The translations under genes and the position numbers were made by a program. The notes under the pieces are model-generated. The model saw only the letters and a program-made list of their open reading frames with translations, was not told the origin of the DNA and searched no databases. Positions 44,054 to 51,833 of a stretch of DNA of 64,000 bases are shown one piece after another (position 1 is the first letter of the stretch; every line of letters begins with the position of its first letter). The stretch comes from Brumimicrobium sp964585545 (GTDB lineage Bacteria > Bacteroidota > Bacteroidia > Flavobacteriales_D > Crocinitomicaceae): positions 1-64,000 of the forward strand of contig CAZPDT010000005.1 in the NCBI GenBank assembly GCA_964585545.1, read 5' to 3'.

Positions 44054-45280
44054 CTATCTAATATTCAGTTCCTTTATGTCATCTAATTCAATTTTGACAT
44101 CATAAATCGCCAATAACCTGTCATCTGTGAATGTAAAAGTTCTTTCTTCTTTTCGTAAATAGCAAAATGCTTTTACCATCAAGCCTTTTGCACCATCTGC
44201 TTTTTCTTCTTTGATTGGAAATTCAGAGACCGCTTCTATTTTGATAAATCGTTGCGTAAACTTTCCTTTTAGATTGCGGTAATTGATATAAAATAGATTA
44301 CCTGTAAGACTAGGTCTTATATTTTCTTTCTCTTCTTTACTTTTAGTTATGTAGTCTTCATACTTTATATCTTGCTTATTTATAAAATCAGGGATTTTTT
44401 TGAAATTACTGCCTTGCCATCTTGGTGCTAGCAATTCACCAATAACATCTTTTATTTTAAGTTCTTTCAAATTTACAATCTCATGCAGCATAAAAGATTC
44501 CACAGTTTCATCAACAAAATTTTTCGTTTGAATCATGTAGATTCCATGAAAATAAGATATGTTTCTTACGCTGAATAGTTGGTCGTTAAAAGCAACTAAA
44601 GATTTCTCATCTTGACTTGCAGTAATAAGTTGAGTTAAAACATCTGATTTTTCATCAGCCTTTTCAAAACACTCTATAGGTAAAATAACCTCACGATATT
44701 TGTCGGTTATTGGATTGTAATACTGACACTTCAGTTGATCGTTAGGTATTTCTCTTATTCTTTCATTCGTAACTTTATCAAAAAGTGGATCTTTCGGTTT
44801 AAACGTACTTTTTCCAATCACCACCATTTCTGGTGCACAAAAAGACAACAAAGATGATTTTGAAATTTTAGTGTTCCATTCTTCTTCCTTAATGGAAATA
44901 CGTTTCTTTTTGATTTCAAGCTGGTTAGTTTTTAGAATTACTTGGTCTGCTTTACTAAATTTTATGTTTTTAAGTTCATTTTCCACAACATCAACAAACT
45001 GTGAACTGATCCACTTTTTGTTAAATTCATAAGTTTTAGCATTAAACCATATAACTTTTAAACGAAAGGAGTTTTTTTGAATTGTATTTTCACCTGTATG
45101 TTCGTCAAATTTATTCTTTGTTTCTTTTAAGATTTCAGTAACTATCATGTAAGGAGAAATGCTTTTGTCATCACCAGCTATTGAAATGTCATCTAAGTAT
45201 TCTTTTTCTCCTCTTGTATAATGTGACTTTAGTGCTACGATACTTCCAATTTGGAATTCTGAATTAAGTGATTGGGCCAT
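44054..45280 (-). CDS. Protein with YodC-like modules and WYL-like C-terminus
   Basis: 408 residues. The N-terminus (about 8-95) resembles YodC/DUF2158: FQIGSIVALKSHY, SPYMIVTEIL, LKVIWFNAKTYEFNKKWI. A second such module follows near 145-210 (FCAPEMVVIGKS, CQYYNPITDKYREVILPIECFE). The last ~80 residues carry a WYL-like pattern, FYINYRNLKGKFTQRFIKI and AFCYLRKEERTFTFTDDRLL. WYL domains sense nucleotides or nucleic acid ends and often regulate defence islands. No helix-turn-helix is seen, so DNA binding is not shown. It is divergent from the RT unit, across the non-coding RNA region. Domain calls are by eye. Confidence 0.55.
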   Translation of the reverse strand: MAQSLNSEFQIGSIVALKSHYTRGEKEYLDDISIAGDDKSISPYMIVTEILKETKNKFDEHTGENTIQKNSFRLKVIWFNAKTYEFNKKWISSQFVDVVENELKNIKFSKADQVILKTNQLEIKKKRISIKEEEWNTKISKSSLLSFCAPEMVVIGKSTFKPKDPLFDKVTNERIREIPNDQLKCQYYNPITDKYREVILPIECFEKADEKSDVLTQLITASQDEKSLVAFNDQLFSVRNISYFHGIYMIQTKNFVDETVESFMLHEIVNLKELKIKDVIGELLAPRWQGSNFKKIPDFINKQDIKYEDYITKSKEEKENIRPSLTGNLFYINYRNLKGKFTQRFIKIEAVSEFPIKEEKADGAKGLMVKAFCYLRKEERTFTFTDDRLLAIYDVKIELDDIKELNIR

Positions 45281-45325
45281 AATAATTAATTTAAATTTTA
45301 AGGCCTAAATGTAATGAAATTTTGT

Positions 45326-45333
45326 TAATTTTG
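45326..45333 (+). promoter_or_regulatory. -7 box TAATTTTG of the RT-associated RNA
   Basis: Exact TAnnTTTG. Start of transcription would fall five to seven bases later, at 45338-45340, which is precisely where the left arm of the long inverted repeat begins. No good TTG is found upstream. Confidence 0.55.
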
Positions 45334-45337
45334 GGAG

Positions 45338-45670
45338 TGTCGCAGGTGAAATAGGTTGATGACGTTTAGTTGAGCTGTTAGGTCTTTTGACCGTACTCTA
45401 TTTTAACTGATTTAGAGGATAGGATTTGTGCCAAGGTGTCGCAATGTCAGCTTTATCAGTAGATGAAGTATGACAATGAGATAATCTTGACCTCCTACAA
45501 AGATAGAGATACACGTTATTAAAGAATAGTTAATCATTAGAGTTATTATATTTAGTACATTATATCTATCAATATTTGAAAATAATTTGACTCGAGAACT
45601 CGGGTACTGGCTCATGAGAAATCAGTATGTTGTCAATAAAACCGTTAGAAATAAGCCTGCGACATTTTTT
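45338..45670 (+). ncRNA. Structured non-coding RNA upstream of the reverse transcriptase
   Basis: TGTCGCAGG (45338-45346) is exactly complementary to CCTGCGACA (45656-45664), closing a 310-base region; wobble pairs extend the stem outward, and T6 follows at 45665-45670. Inside are hairpins GGTC-TTTT-GACC (45381-45392) and ACTCGA-GAAC-TCGGGT (45590-45605). TGTCGCA recurs at 45437-45443, a second possible partner for the right arm. The plus strand has no open frame over 23 codons in the part I read (45331-45520). The RT start codon is 14 bases after the T-run. Defence RTs of the DRT2 class and retrons keep their template RNA in this place. The role is inference; the structure is seen. Confidence 0.7.
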
Positions 45671-45683
45671 AACTTAACCTAAA

Positions 45684-47267
45684 ATGAAACAAAAAGAGGA
45701 AAAAGATAAGTGGTATAAAAACAAAGGCTATCCGCATATAACAAATGCTTATAATCTTACAGTTCAAGGTAAGGGATTAAAGAAAAAAATTCAAGACCCA
45801 ACTTTTGTAGCCAAGTATGCATTTTTTCCACTTTTTCATATTAATATTAAAAATAGGAGGTATAAAAAATCAAAAGACCGTACACGTTCTCACAATTCTA
45901 TTAAAGATGGAATTAAGAAGTCGAATGCTAAAATAAGACCACTTCATTATGCCAATCATTTGGATGCGATGATTTTTGGCTATTATTCAGAAATTTTACA
46001 AACGAACTATGAAAAGGAGCTAAAAAATAACCCACAACTCAATGCTGCTGCTACTGCTTATCGTCGAATTCCTATAGAAGAAGGAAGTGATAAAAATAAA
46101 AGTAGTATTCATTTTGCCAAAGAAGTTTTTGAGGAGGTTAAAAAACGTAGTAAAACAGAAAAGGAGGTTGTCGTTTTAGCCTTTGATATTAAAAGTTTTT
46201 TCTCCACATTAAATCACCGCTTTTTATATAAAGAATGGTGTGAAAATATAGGGAAAGATAAACTTCCAAAAGACCACTTGAACGTATTTAAAGCTGCCAC
46301 AAACTTTTCATTTATCAATAAGGATCAATTAAGAGCTAAACCTAAAAGTAAAAATGGAAAGAGGTCAGGATTTGACGAGAAAAGATTAGCTAAAATTCGC
46401 AATAAATACGGTGTAAATGCTTTCTTTGAATCAGCGCAAGCTTTTAGACAAGCGATTAAACACGGTGAAATACGCATCTATAAAAACTCATTTCGAGATA
46501 AAAATAGTGGAGAAGTGATAGGGATTCCACAAGGTTTGCCAATTAGTGCCACTTTAGCCAATATCTATTTAAAAAAGTTTGATTTAGATATTTTAGACAA
46601 ACTGGAAAGCGAAAAAGGGTTCTATCGTAGATATTCCGATGACATTATTGTTGTTTGTCGGAAAGATTCGATGGAACAGGTAGAAAAGTTTGTTATACAA
46701 GCAATACAAAAGTATCGTGTTGAAATAAGTCCAGATAAAACCGAGAAATTTATCTTTAAAAATGCAGTTTTAGATGGAAAAGAACGTTTGGTTTCACATA
46801 AAATAATGGGTGAAAATCTTGAAATTAATAAACCACTAAATTATTTAGGGTTTGAGTTTTACGGATATCAAACGTTAATAAAGTCTGCGAATTTGGCTAA
46901 GTTCTATCGTAGAATGATTTATGCTGTTAAATCCAAATCTAAGAGAGCAAAAAATATAGCAGCGGAATATCCAGGAGATAAACCTGTAGTTTTTAAAAAT
47001 CAATTAATAAGGTTATACACCAATCAGGATTTAGATGATCAAGGCTCGCCAAGAAAAAGACGTTTTAAAACAATTAAGAAAATTGAAACAGGAGAGTATC
47101 GAGTTTGCTCAGAAGTAAAAGAATACGCCAATTCAGGCAACTACTTTTCCTACGTCAAACGCTCCGCAGAAATTATGGAAGCTCCTGAAATTTTGGAGCA
47201 AATCAACGGTGAGAAAGCAAAGAGAATTTTCAATCAGGGATTGGAGAAGTGGATGGGGAAAGATTAG
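45684..47267 (+). CDS. Defence-type reverse transcriptase (UG/DRT group, possibly DRT2-like)
   Basis: 527 residues. RT motifs in order: A, FDIKSFFSTLNH (about 167-178); B, IPQGLPISATLANIYL (about 279-294); C, YRRYSDDIIVV with Asp-Asp (about 314-324); D, SPDKTEKF; E, LNYLGFEFYG. The N-terminal signature (WYKNKGYPH, P-x-x-VAKYAFFPLFH, RPLHYANHLDAMIFGYY) resembles defence RTs I associate with DRT2, from memory only. There is no maturase or HNH domain and no retron VTG motif, so group II intron and standard retron origins are unlikely. It is preceded by the structured RNA and followed after 39 bases by the PIN-GNAT gene. Confidence 0.8.
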   Translation: MKQKEEKDKWYKNKGYPHITNAYNLTVQGKGLKKKIQDPTFVAKYAFFPLFHINIKNRRYKKSKDRTRSHNSIKDGIKKSNAKIRPLHYANHLDAMIFGYYSEILQTNYEKELKNNPQLNAAATAYRRIPIEEGSDKNKSSIHFAKEVFEEVKKRSKTEKEVVVLAFDIKSFFSTLNHRFLYKEWCENIGKDKLPKDHLNVFKAATNFSFINKDQLRAKPKSKNGKRSGFDEKRLAKIRNKYGVNAFFESAQAFRQAIKHGEIRIYKNSFRDKNSGEVIGIPQGLPISATLANIYLKKFDLDILDKLESEKGFYRRYSDDIIVVCRKDSMEQVEKFVIQAIQKYRVEISPDKTEKFIFKNAVLDGKERLVSHKIMGENLEINKPLNYLGFEFYGYQTLIKSANLAKFYRRMIYAVKSKSKRAKNIAAEYPGDKPVVFKNQLIRLYTNQDLDDQGSPRKRRFKTIKKIETGEYRVCSEVKEYANSGNYFSYVKRSAEIMEAPEILEQINGEKAKRIFNQGLEKWMGKD

Positions 47268-47306
47268 GAAAACTGTTTAATTTATCTTAAATTTAATAAG
47301 AACTTA

Positions 47307-48860
47307 ATGCACTTAAAGTCAAATAGAATGTTGAGAATCTTAATCGATACAAATATTTTAATTCATCTTGAAGATCATAAAGTGATTGAAGATCATTTTT
47401 CAACGCTTTATAAACTAGCAATTGAGAATAAATGTCCTGTTTTTTATCACGAAGCTTGTTTAGAAGATATTAAACGGGATAAAAATAAAGAACGAAAACA
47501 AATAATTAATTCCAAAATACAGAAATATTCACCTATGCCAAATCCTGGTGAAATGCCAGTTGAATTCTCGAAGAGAGTTGGTAAAAAAAAAGAAAATGAT
47601 AGGATAGATAACATTCAACTTTTTCAAGTTTACAAAGATTATGTAGAACTATTTATTTCAGAAGATAATGGGATTCATAAGAAAGCCAAGAAATTAAGAA
47701 TAAGTGAAAAAGTAATGACTGCTCAACAAGCAAGTAAGTATTTAGAAGAAAAATATACTCTTACATATCCTGCTCATCCAATTTTAAAACACGAAAGTAT
47801 TCGTAAGCTGGAGCATCACTTTGATTCTACTTTTTTCAATTCTTTAAAAAATGATTATGATTCTGTAAAATTTATGGAATGGATCAAAAGATGTGCACGA
47901 GAAGATCGTAAATGCTATTATTTGGAGATTGAAAGTCAACTTTCTGCATTATTAATATATAATACTGAAACTGTAAAAGACCATAAACTAAAAGGAATTA
48001 CGGAAAGAGCAATTAAAATTTGTACTCTAAAAGCTGGAGACGATGCACTAGGAATAAAATTAGGTGAATTGTTCTTAAACAAGATGTTTCAACTTTGTCT
48101 TGCCAAGAAAATAAATTACTTGTATGTTACGACTTATGATAAACAAAGAGGGCTGATTCATTTATTGAAAAAGTATGGTTTCGAATTACATGATACTTTT
48201 AAAAACAATATTGATGAAACAGAAAATGTATTTTTAAAATCTTTAAAGAAAGAAGACCAGCTTAATAAAACAGGAACTCAAATGCATCCGTTTTTTCAAG
48301 ATAATCAGAACAAATATGTTGTGCCCATCCAAAAACAATTTTATACCTCCCTGTTTAAAGATGGTAACCTAAGAGAACAAACACTTTTCGATGCTATTGA
48401 TTATGGTCTACAAGAGGTTCAAGGAAATACAATTATAAAAGCTTATGTCTCTAAAACACAAAATTTGAAACCTAAGAAAGGAGATTTGTTATTTTTCTAT
48501 TCCTCAGGACAATATAAAACAATTGAGCCTATTGGTGAAGTGATTGAACACAAAAGAGTTAATACTATTAAAGAACTCTGGAGTTTGGTGAAGAACAAAA
48601 CTGTTTATTCACAAATCTATTTGGAGAAAATGTTTGAAGGTCGTAAATTTCTTACGGTTACAATCTTTAGATTTGTGGATTATTTAAATTCCGTAATTAA
48701 ATATGAAGAAATTAAAAATTTAAAGTCTTTTAAAAATAAATATCAAACTTTCACTAAATTACCAGAATCAGATTATAAACTAATTAAAAACAAATACCTC
48801 AATGAAAGTCGTATTATCCATAAAACCTCAATTCGCCCAGCAAATCTTCGCTGGCACTAA
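47307..48860 (+). CDS. PIN-GNAT-ASCH/EVE-like multidomain protein
   Basis: 517 residues from 47307; ATG 47328, just before LRILIDTNILIH, is an equal start. A PIN nuclease domain (about 8-150) has D14-T-N and later acidic residues (EACLEDIKRD, SEDNGIHKKAKKL). A GNAT acetyltransferase-like domain (about 165-320) includes GIKLGELFLNKMF and LLKKYGFEL. A C-terminal PUA-like (EVE/ASCH) domain spans about 345-500 (KPKKGDLLFFYSSG, EPIGEVIEHKRV). The combination suggests an RNA-targeting toxin with a modifying domain and a modified-nucleotide reader. It lies 39 bases after the RT and overlaps the ASCH gene by 59 bases. Function in the RT system is inference. Confidence 0.72.
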   Translation: MHLKSNRMLRILIDTNILIHLEDHKVIEDHFSTLYKLAIENKCPVFYHEACLEDIKRDKNKERKQIINSKIQKYSPMPNPGEMPVEFSKRVGKKKENDRIDNIQLFQVYKDYVELFISEDNGIHKKAKKLRISEKVMTAQQASKYLEEKYTLTYPAHPILKHESIRKLEHHFDSTFFNSLKNDYDSVKFMEWIKRCAREDRKCYYLEIESQLSALLIYNTETVKDHKLKGITERAIKICTLKAGDDALGIKLGELFLNKMFQLCLAKKINYLYVTTYDKQRGLIHLLKKYGFELHDTFKNNIDETENVFLKSLKKEDQLNKTGTQMHPFFQDNQNKYVVPIQKQFYTSLFKDGNLREQTLFDAIDYGLQEVQGNTIIKAYVSKTQNLKPKKGDLLFFYSSGQYKTIEPIGEVIEHKRVNTIKELWSLVKNKTVYSQIYLEKMFEGRKFLTVTIFRFVDYLNSVIKYEEIKNLKSFKNKYQTFTKLPESDYKLIKNKYLNESRIIHKTSIRPANLRWH

Positions 48861-49173
48861 GCGATTTGAATTTCGCCGCCTTGTATTTAAAAACAAAGCC
48901 GTTTCAAAAATTGTGGTTTATGCATCTGCTCCCATAAGCAAAGTGATTGGTGAATTTGAAATAGATCACATCTTGGAAAACGAACTCGATGAATTATGGT
49001 ATACCACCAAAGATTTTTCAGGAATTTCAAAAAGTTATTTTGATCAGTATTTTCAAGGGAAAGAAAAAGGCTTTGCGATAGCGGTAAAAAATCCACGTTT
49101 ATATGAAGAACCTCTAAACATAAAAGAAAAATATGGTATAGTTGCTCCACAGTCATTTGCATATTTGAGGTAA
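48802..49173 (+). CDS. ASCH (PUA-like) domain protein
   Basis: 123 residues. MKVVLSIKPQFAQQIFAGTKRFEFRR is a classic ASCH opening; SKIVVYASAPISKVIGEFEIDHILE and the C-terminal LNIKEKYGIVAPQSFAYL complete the fold. ASCH domains are thought to bind RNA or modified bases. The start lies 59 bases inside the PIN-GNAT gene in another frame, which implies tight coupling. PIN-GNAT plus ASCH pairs are a recurrent association in mobile or defence loci, so they probably form one toxin/antitoxin-like or effector unit. Confidence 0.85.
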   Translation: MKVVLSIKPQFAQQIFAGTKRFEFRRLVFKNKAVSKIVVYASAPISKVIGEFEIDHILENELDELWYTTKDFSGISKSYFDQYFQGKEKGFAIAVKNPRLYEEPLNIKEKYGIVAPQSFAYLR

Positions 49174-49253
49174 AAGTCCAATGGAAGGATACTGCAAGGT
49201 CAAGAGTGGAATGAATTTCCTGAAAGTTTGACGATTAAATAAGTCAACAGATT

Positions 49254-49760
49254 ATGAATAAATTAATAGTAAAAGATATTATCAATTCACCCCTTGTTGT
49301 TTCCACTGAAAAAGGTGAAATGGTGTTTCAGGCTATTGATAATCATTTGCGAAAAAATGAGAGTGTAATCATTGATTTTAAAGGAATTGATTTAATGATT
49401 ACTGCTTTTCTTAATGCGGCTATTGTTGTATTGAGATATGAGTTTAGTATTTGGAAAGAAAAAAAGACTAAAATGGGAGCGGATTATAAACGTGATTTCG
49501 TAGGAACTGAAATATATCAAGAAAAAGTAAGAAGTGTCAAAGAACAATTAAACGCTATATTAAATCTGCCTAATATCATTAGACTGCCAGATAATTTTAA
49601 TGCAATTAGTTTGGATAATGTATTCTCCGACTTTGGTGCATCAGATTTTAACGATGCCTACATAAATGAGACTGTAAATTCAAAAAACCTAATCTTGGTA
49701 ACAGATGATGGAGATTTTGAAGCAATTTATAAAGGTAAGAAGTTAGTTACGATGAGTTGA
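49254..49760 (+). CDS. Apparent fusion of a STAS-like protein and a PIN toxin
   Basis: 168 residues. Residues 1-57 read as the STAS-like DUF4325 family (VIIDFKGIDLMITAFLNAAI). From about 58 the sequence changes to a pattern I know from PIN toxins: LRYEFSIWKEKK, KRDFVGTEIYQEKVRSVKEQL, and the C-terminal SDFNDAYINE...LILVTDDGDF (about 129-155). The PIN part lacks its first strand with the D-x-N motif. This fits a deletion that joined a STAS-like antitoxin gene to the following PIN gene in frame. It could be inactive, or a domesticated antitoxin. It is the last gene of the island, 80 bases after the ASCH gene. Confidence 0.55.
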   Translation: MNKLIVKDIINSPLVVSTEKGEMVFQAIDNHLRKNESVIIDFKGIDLMITAFLNAAIVVLRYEFSIWKEKKTKMGADYKRDFVGTEIYQEKVRSVKEQLNAILNLPNIIRLPDNFNAISLDNVFSDFGASDFNDAYINETVNSKNLILVTDDGDFEAIYKGKKLVTMS

Positions 49761-49927
49761 TCTATGAAATTCATCCGAGTCTACCCAAAATTTTGTGGTT
49801 AAGCTGAAAAACTCCCATTTATTTTTCAGGTTCAATTCTGTGTTCAAAGTTAATAAAAAGTTGGTTATGATTCTGTTCCCAACCATTATGATTTTTTCCA
49901 TCTTATCCTAATAGCGCAGTTACTGCA

Positions 49928-50179
49928 TCAGCTTTCCCCTTTTTTTATAAGACTTGTGAGAAAGTACATTAGAGTGGAGAAGCACATCAAGGTTAAAGCA
50001 ATTTTAGGTGTAGCATCTATTGGTAAAATGAGAATGGCAGTAATCAAAGTTGTAAGCACTATGGTTTTAATAGGCATTTTAAAAAGATATTTTCGGTTTT
50101 CATATAAAAACGAAACACCTCCAAGGGCAAAAGTTACAAATGCAACAAATATTAATAGTATCAGAATAAGTGCAAACAT
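49928..50179 (-). CDS. Small membrane protein of unknown function
   Basis: 83 residues from ATG 50179; an open frame continues to 50233, but that lead is poor. Three hydrophobic segments (about 2-22, 33-52, 57-73) are joined by short basic loops (YENRKYLFKMPIKT) and the tail is LIKKGES. A frame in the opposite strand is a shadow. No family recognised and no promoter with both elements. It lies between the island genes and the right repeat, and may be cargo or decay. Confidence 0.45.
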   Translation of the reverse strand: MFALILILLIFVAFVTFALGGVSFLYENRKYLFKMPIKTIVLTTLITAILILPIDATPKIALTLMCFSTLMYFLTSLIKKGES

Positions 50180-50437
50180 GATGTAAATATAGTGAAATAT
50201 TGGCTGACTTAGAATTAATTTGTAATGGAACAATATACTTAAAACTCAATGATAAAACAAACATAGATAAACTAGAAAATTGCATAGCGAATTATTTTAA
50301 AAACGGAATTTGAGATTATTCAAATTTAAAACACCTAAATGAAAATCACCCTCCCCGTTATACTCCAATTCGCCAATTAAATTATCTCTGGTACTTAACG
50401 TTTTCAATGAAGTATTGATCAAATCCATGAAGGAATA
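50180..50437. other. Intergenic stretch with a possible gene remnant
   Basis: On the plus strand 50182-50313 is open for 43 codons without a start codon and reads as a plausible protein end (DLELICNGTIYLKLND..., ending NYFKNGI). It may be the 3' scrap of a lost gene. Nothing else is seen before the repeat. Confidence 0.3.
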
Positions 50438-50615
50438 AAAACTTCCTCCCTCTGTGTCTCCCTCCAAAGGGAGATGTTGTCTCTAAAGTGTTCTTTTTAG
50501 GGATTAAGCTTTTCAGTTTACTGATTTTAGAATCGGCATGTGTTTTCACAAGCTTAAATGTTTGAATCTGCGCTTCCCCCTCACGGAAGGGGATAAAGGG
50601 GGAGGATACTTTGAG
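50438..50615. repeat. Inverted pair of dispersed repeats at the right border of the defence island
   Basis: 50562-50615 carries CGCTTCCCCCTCACGGAAGG then GGATAAAGGGGGAGGATAC, the same family and orientation as 38739-38786. A related copy in the opposite orientation is at 50438-50490 (TTCCTCCCTCTGTGTCTCCC, then TCCAAAGGGAG). Together they look like the two ends of a small palindromic element. The 87-codon minus-strand frame across it is a by-product of the repeat. From 50616 to the hflK promoter at 50719 I see nothing. Confidence 0.6.
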
Positions 50616-50718
50616 TTCATTTTCTAGTTTTAGAATAAAAATCATCTTTGAAAAAAGATAAGCTTTGGTTAATCCTATTGATTTACCTTCTATTTCAGCA
50701 GTTTTCTGTATAATAAAC

Positions 50719-50748
50719 TTGCTGATTCATTTAGTATATGTAGTTTTG
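50719..50748 (+). promoter_or_regulatory. Promoter of hflK-hflC
   Basis: TTG (50719-50721), 19 bases, TAGTTTTG (50741-50748): a full consensus match. The hflK ATG is 55 bases downstream. Confidence 0.8.
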
Positions 50749-50802
50749 TCATTACAAATTAGAAAAAAAGGCAATTGAATATCAAAATCTAAAAAACAAA
50801 AA

Positions 50803-51831
50803 ATGTATAACGATGACAATCAAGGATTTGAGGTTCCAGAGCCTCTTAAAAAGATAGGAAAAGTAATTGTTCGATATATAAAACCTATTATTATTGGAAT
50901 ATTAATATTAATTGTTGCCTTTAGTTCCTTTTTTCAAATTCAGCCAGAAGAATTGGGTGTTATTACTCGGTTTGGAAAGTATGTTAGAACAGTAGACCCA
51001 GGTCTAAATGTAAAGATACCTTTTGCAGAGACTGTTTATAAGGTGCCAGTAGAACGACAGCAAAAATTGGAATTTGGTTTTCGAACAACAGATACACGTT
51101 CACTAAAAACAGAGTACAGTAAGGGAAACACAGATGATGAATCGTTGATGCTCACTGGAGACTTAAATCTTGCAGATGTAGAGTGGGTTGTGCAGTATAG
51201 GATAGACAATCCATTCAACTATTTATTTAAAGTAAAGCATCCCATCAAAACTTTACGGGACATGTCTGAATCATCTATGCGTTTGGTGGTAGGAGATCGA
51301 ACAGTAAATGAGGTGCTGACAGTGGGAAGAACAGAAGTTGCCAATATGGTTCAAGTGCTTGTTCAGGAACTATGTACGGAGTATTCTCTGGGAATTAGAA
51401 TCGATCAAGTAGTACTTCAGGATGTAAATCCCCCAGACCCTGTTAAGGATGCATTTAACGCAGTAAATAGAGCACAACAGGAAAGAGCAACTTTAATTAA
51501 TGAGGCAGAATCTGCATACAATAAAGTTATCCCAAAAGCCAAAGGTCAAGCTCAGGAAACCATTCAAAAAGCTGAGGGGTATGCTGCGGAAAGGGTGAAT
51601 AATGCCAATGGAGAAGTTGCCCGATTTAATGCACTATATAGGGAATACATTAAAGCTCCAGAAGTAACTCGAAGACGGATTTACTTAGAAACAATGAATA
51701 AAGTTTTGCCTAAATTAGGGAATAAAATTATTACTGATGGCAAAGGCAATAATGTGTTGCCTCTTTTGCAAATGCAGATGAAGGAGCAACAGAACTTAAG
51801 GAGCAATCAAGAAATTCCAAAAGCAAATTAA
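50803..51831 (+). CDS. hflK: HflK, FtsH-protease modulator
   Basis: 342 residues. A membrane anchor (about 26-48, PIIIGILILIVAFSSFFQI) is followed by an SPFH/prohibitin domain (LGVITRFGKYVRTVDPGLNVKIPF) and a long coiled coil with AQQERATLINEAESAYNKVIPKA. With HflC it forms a membrane cage around the FtsH protease and tunes its choice of substrates. It lacks the Gly-rich N-terminal extension of proteobacterial HflK. The stop is two bases before the hflC ATG. Confidence 0.93.
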   Translation: MYNDDNQGFEVPEPLKKIGKVIVRYIKPIIIGILILIVAFSSFFQIQPEELGVITRFGKYVRTVDPGLNVKIPFAETVYKVPVERQQKLEFGFRTTDTRSLKTEYSKGNTDDESLMLTGDLNLADVEWVVQYRIDNPFNYLFKVKHPIKTLRDMSESSMRLVVGDRTVNEVLTVGRTEVANMVQVLVQELCTEYSLGIRIDQVVLQDVNPPDPVKDAFNAVNRAQQERATLINEAESAYNKVIPKAKGQAQETIQKAEGYAAERVNNANGEVARFNALYREYIKAPEVTRRRIYLETMNKVLPKLGNKIITDGKGNNVLPLLQMQMKEQQNLRSNQEIPKAN

Positions 51832-51833
51832 TT

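Noticed and set aside
45412..45615. 67-residue minus-strand gene in the RT leader region
   Set aside because: No promoter, no known family, and it lies inside the inverted-repeat-bounded RNA; kept only as a remark on the RNA.
45684..47267. Retron or group II intron RT
   Set aside because: No VTG motif as in retron RTs, longer than typical retron RTs, and no maturase or HNH domain; the group II intron at position 1 is unrelated in position. A DRT/UG assignment fits better.
47841..48000. tRNA or rRNA genes anywhere in the window
   Set aside because: No GTTCGA-type T-loop with a matching acceptor stem was noticed in any gap. Without a tRNA search program a divergent one could be missed.
50382..50645. 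87-residue minus-strand frame
   Set aside because: It spans the inverted pair of dispersed repeats and its residues follow the repeat sequence; such frames are common spurious calls.
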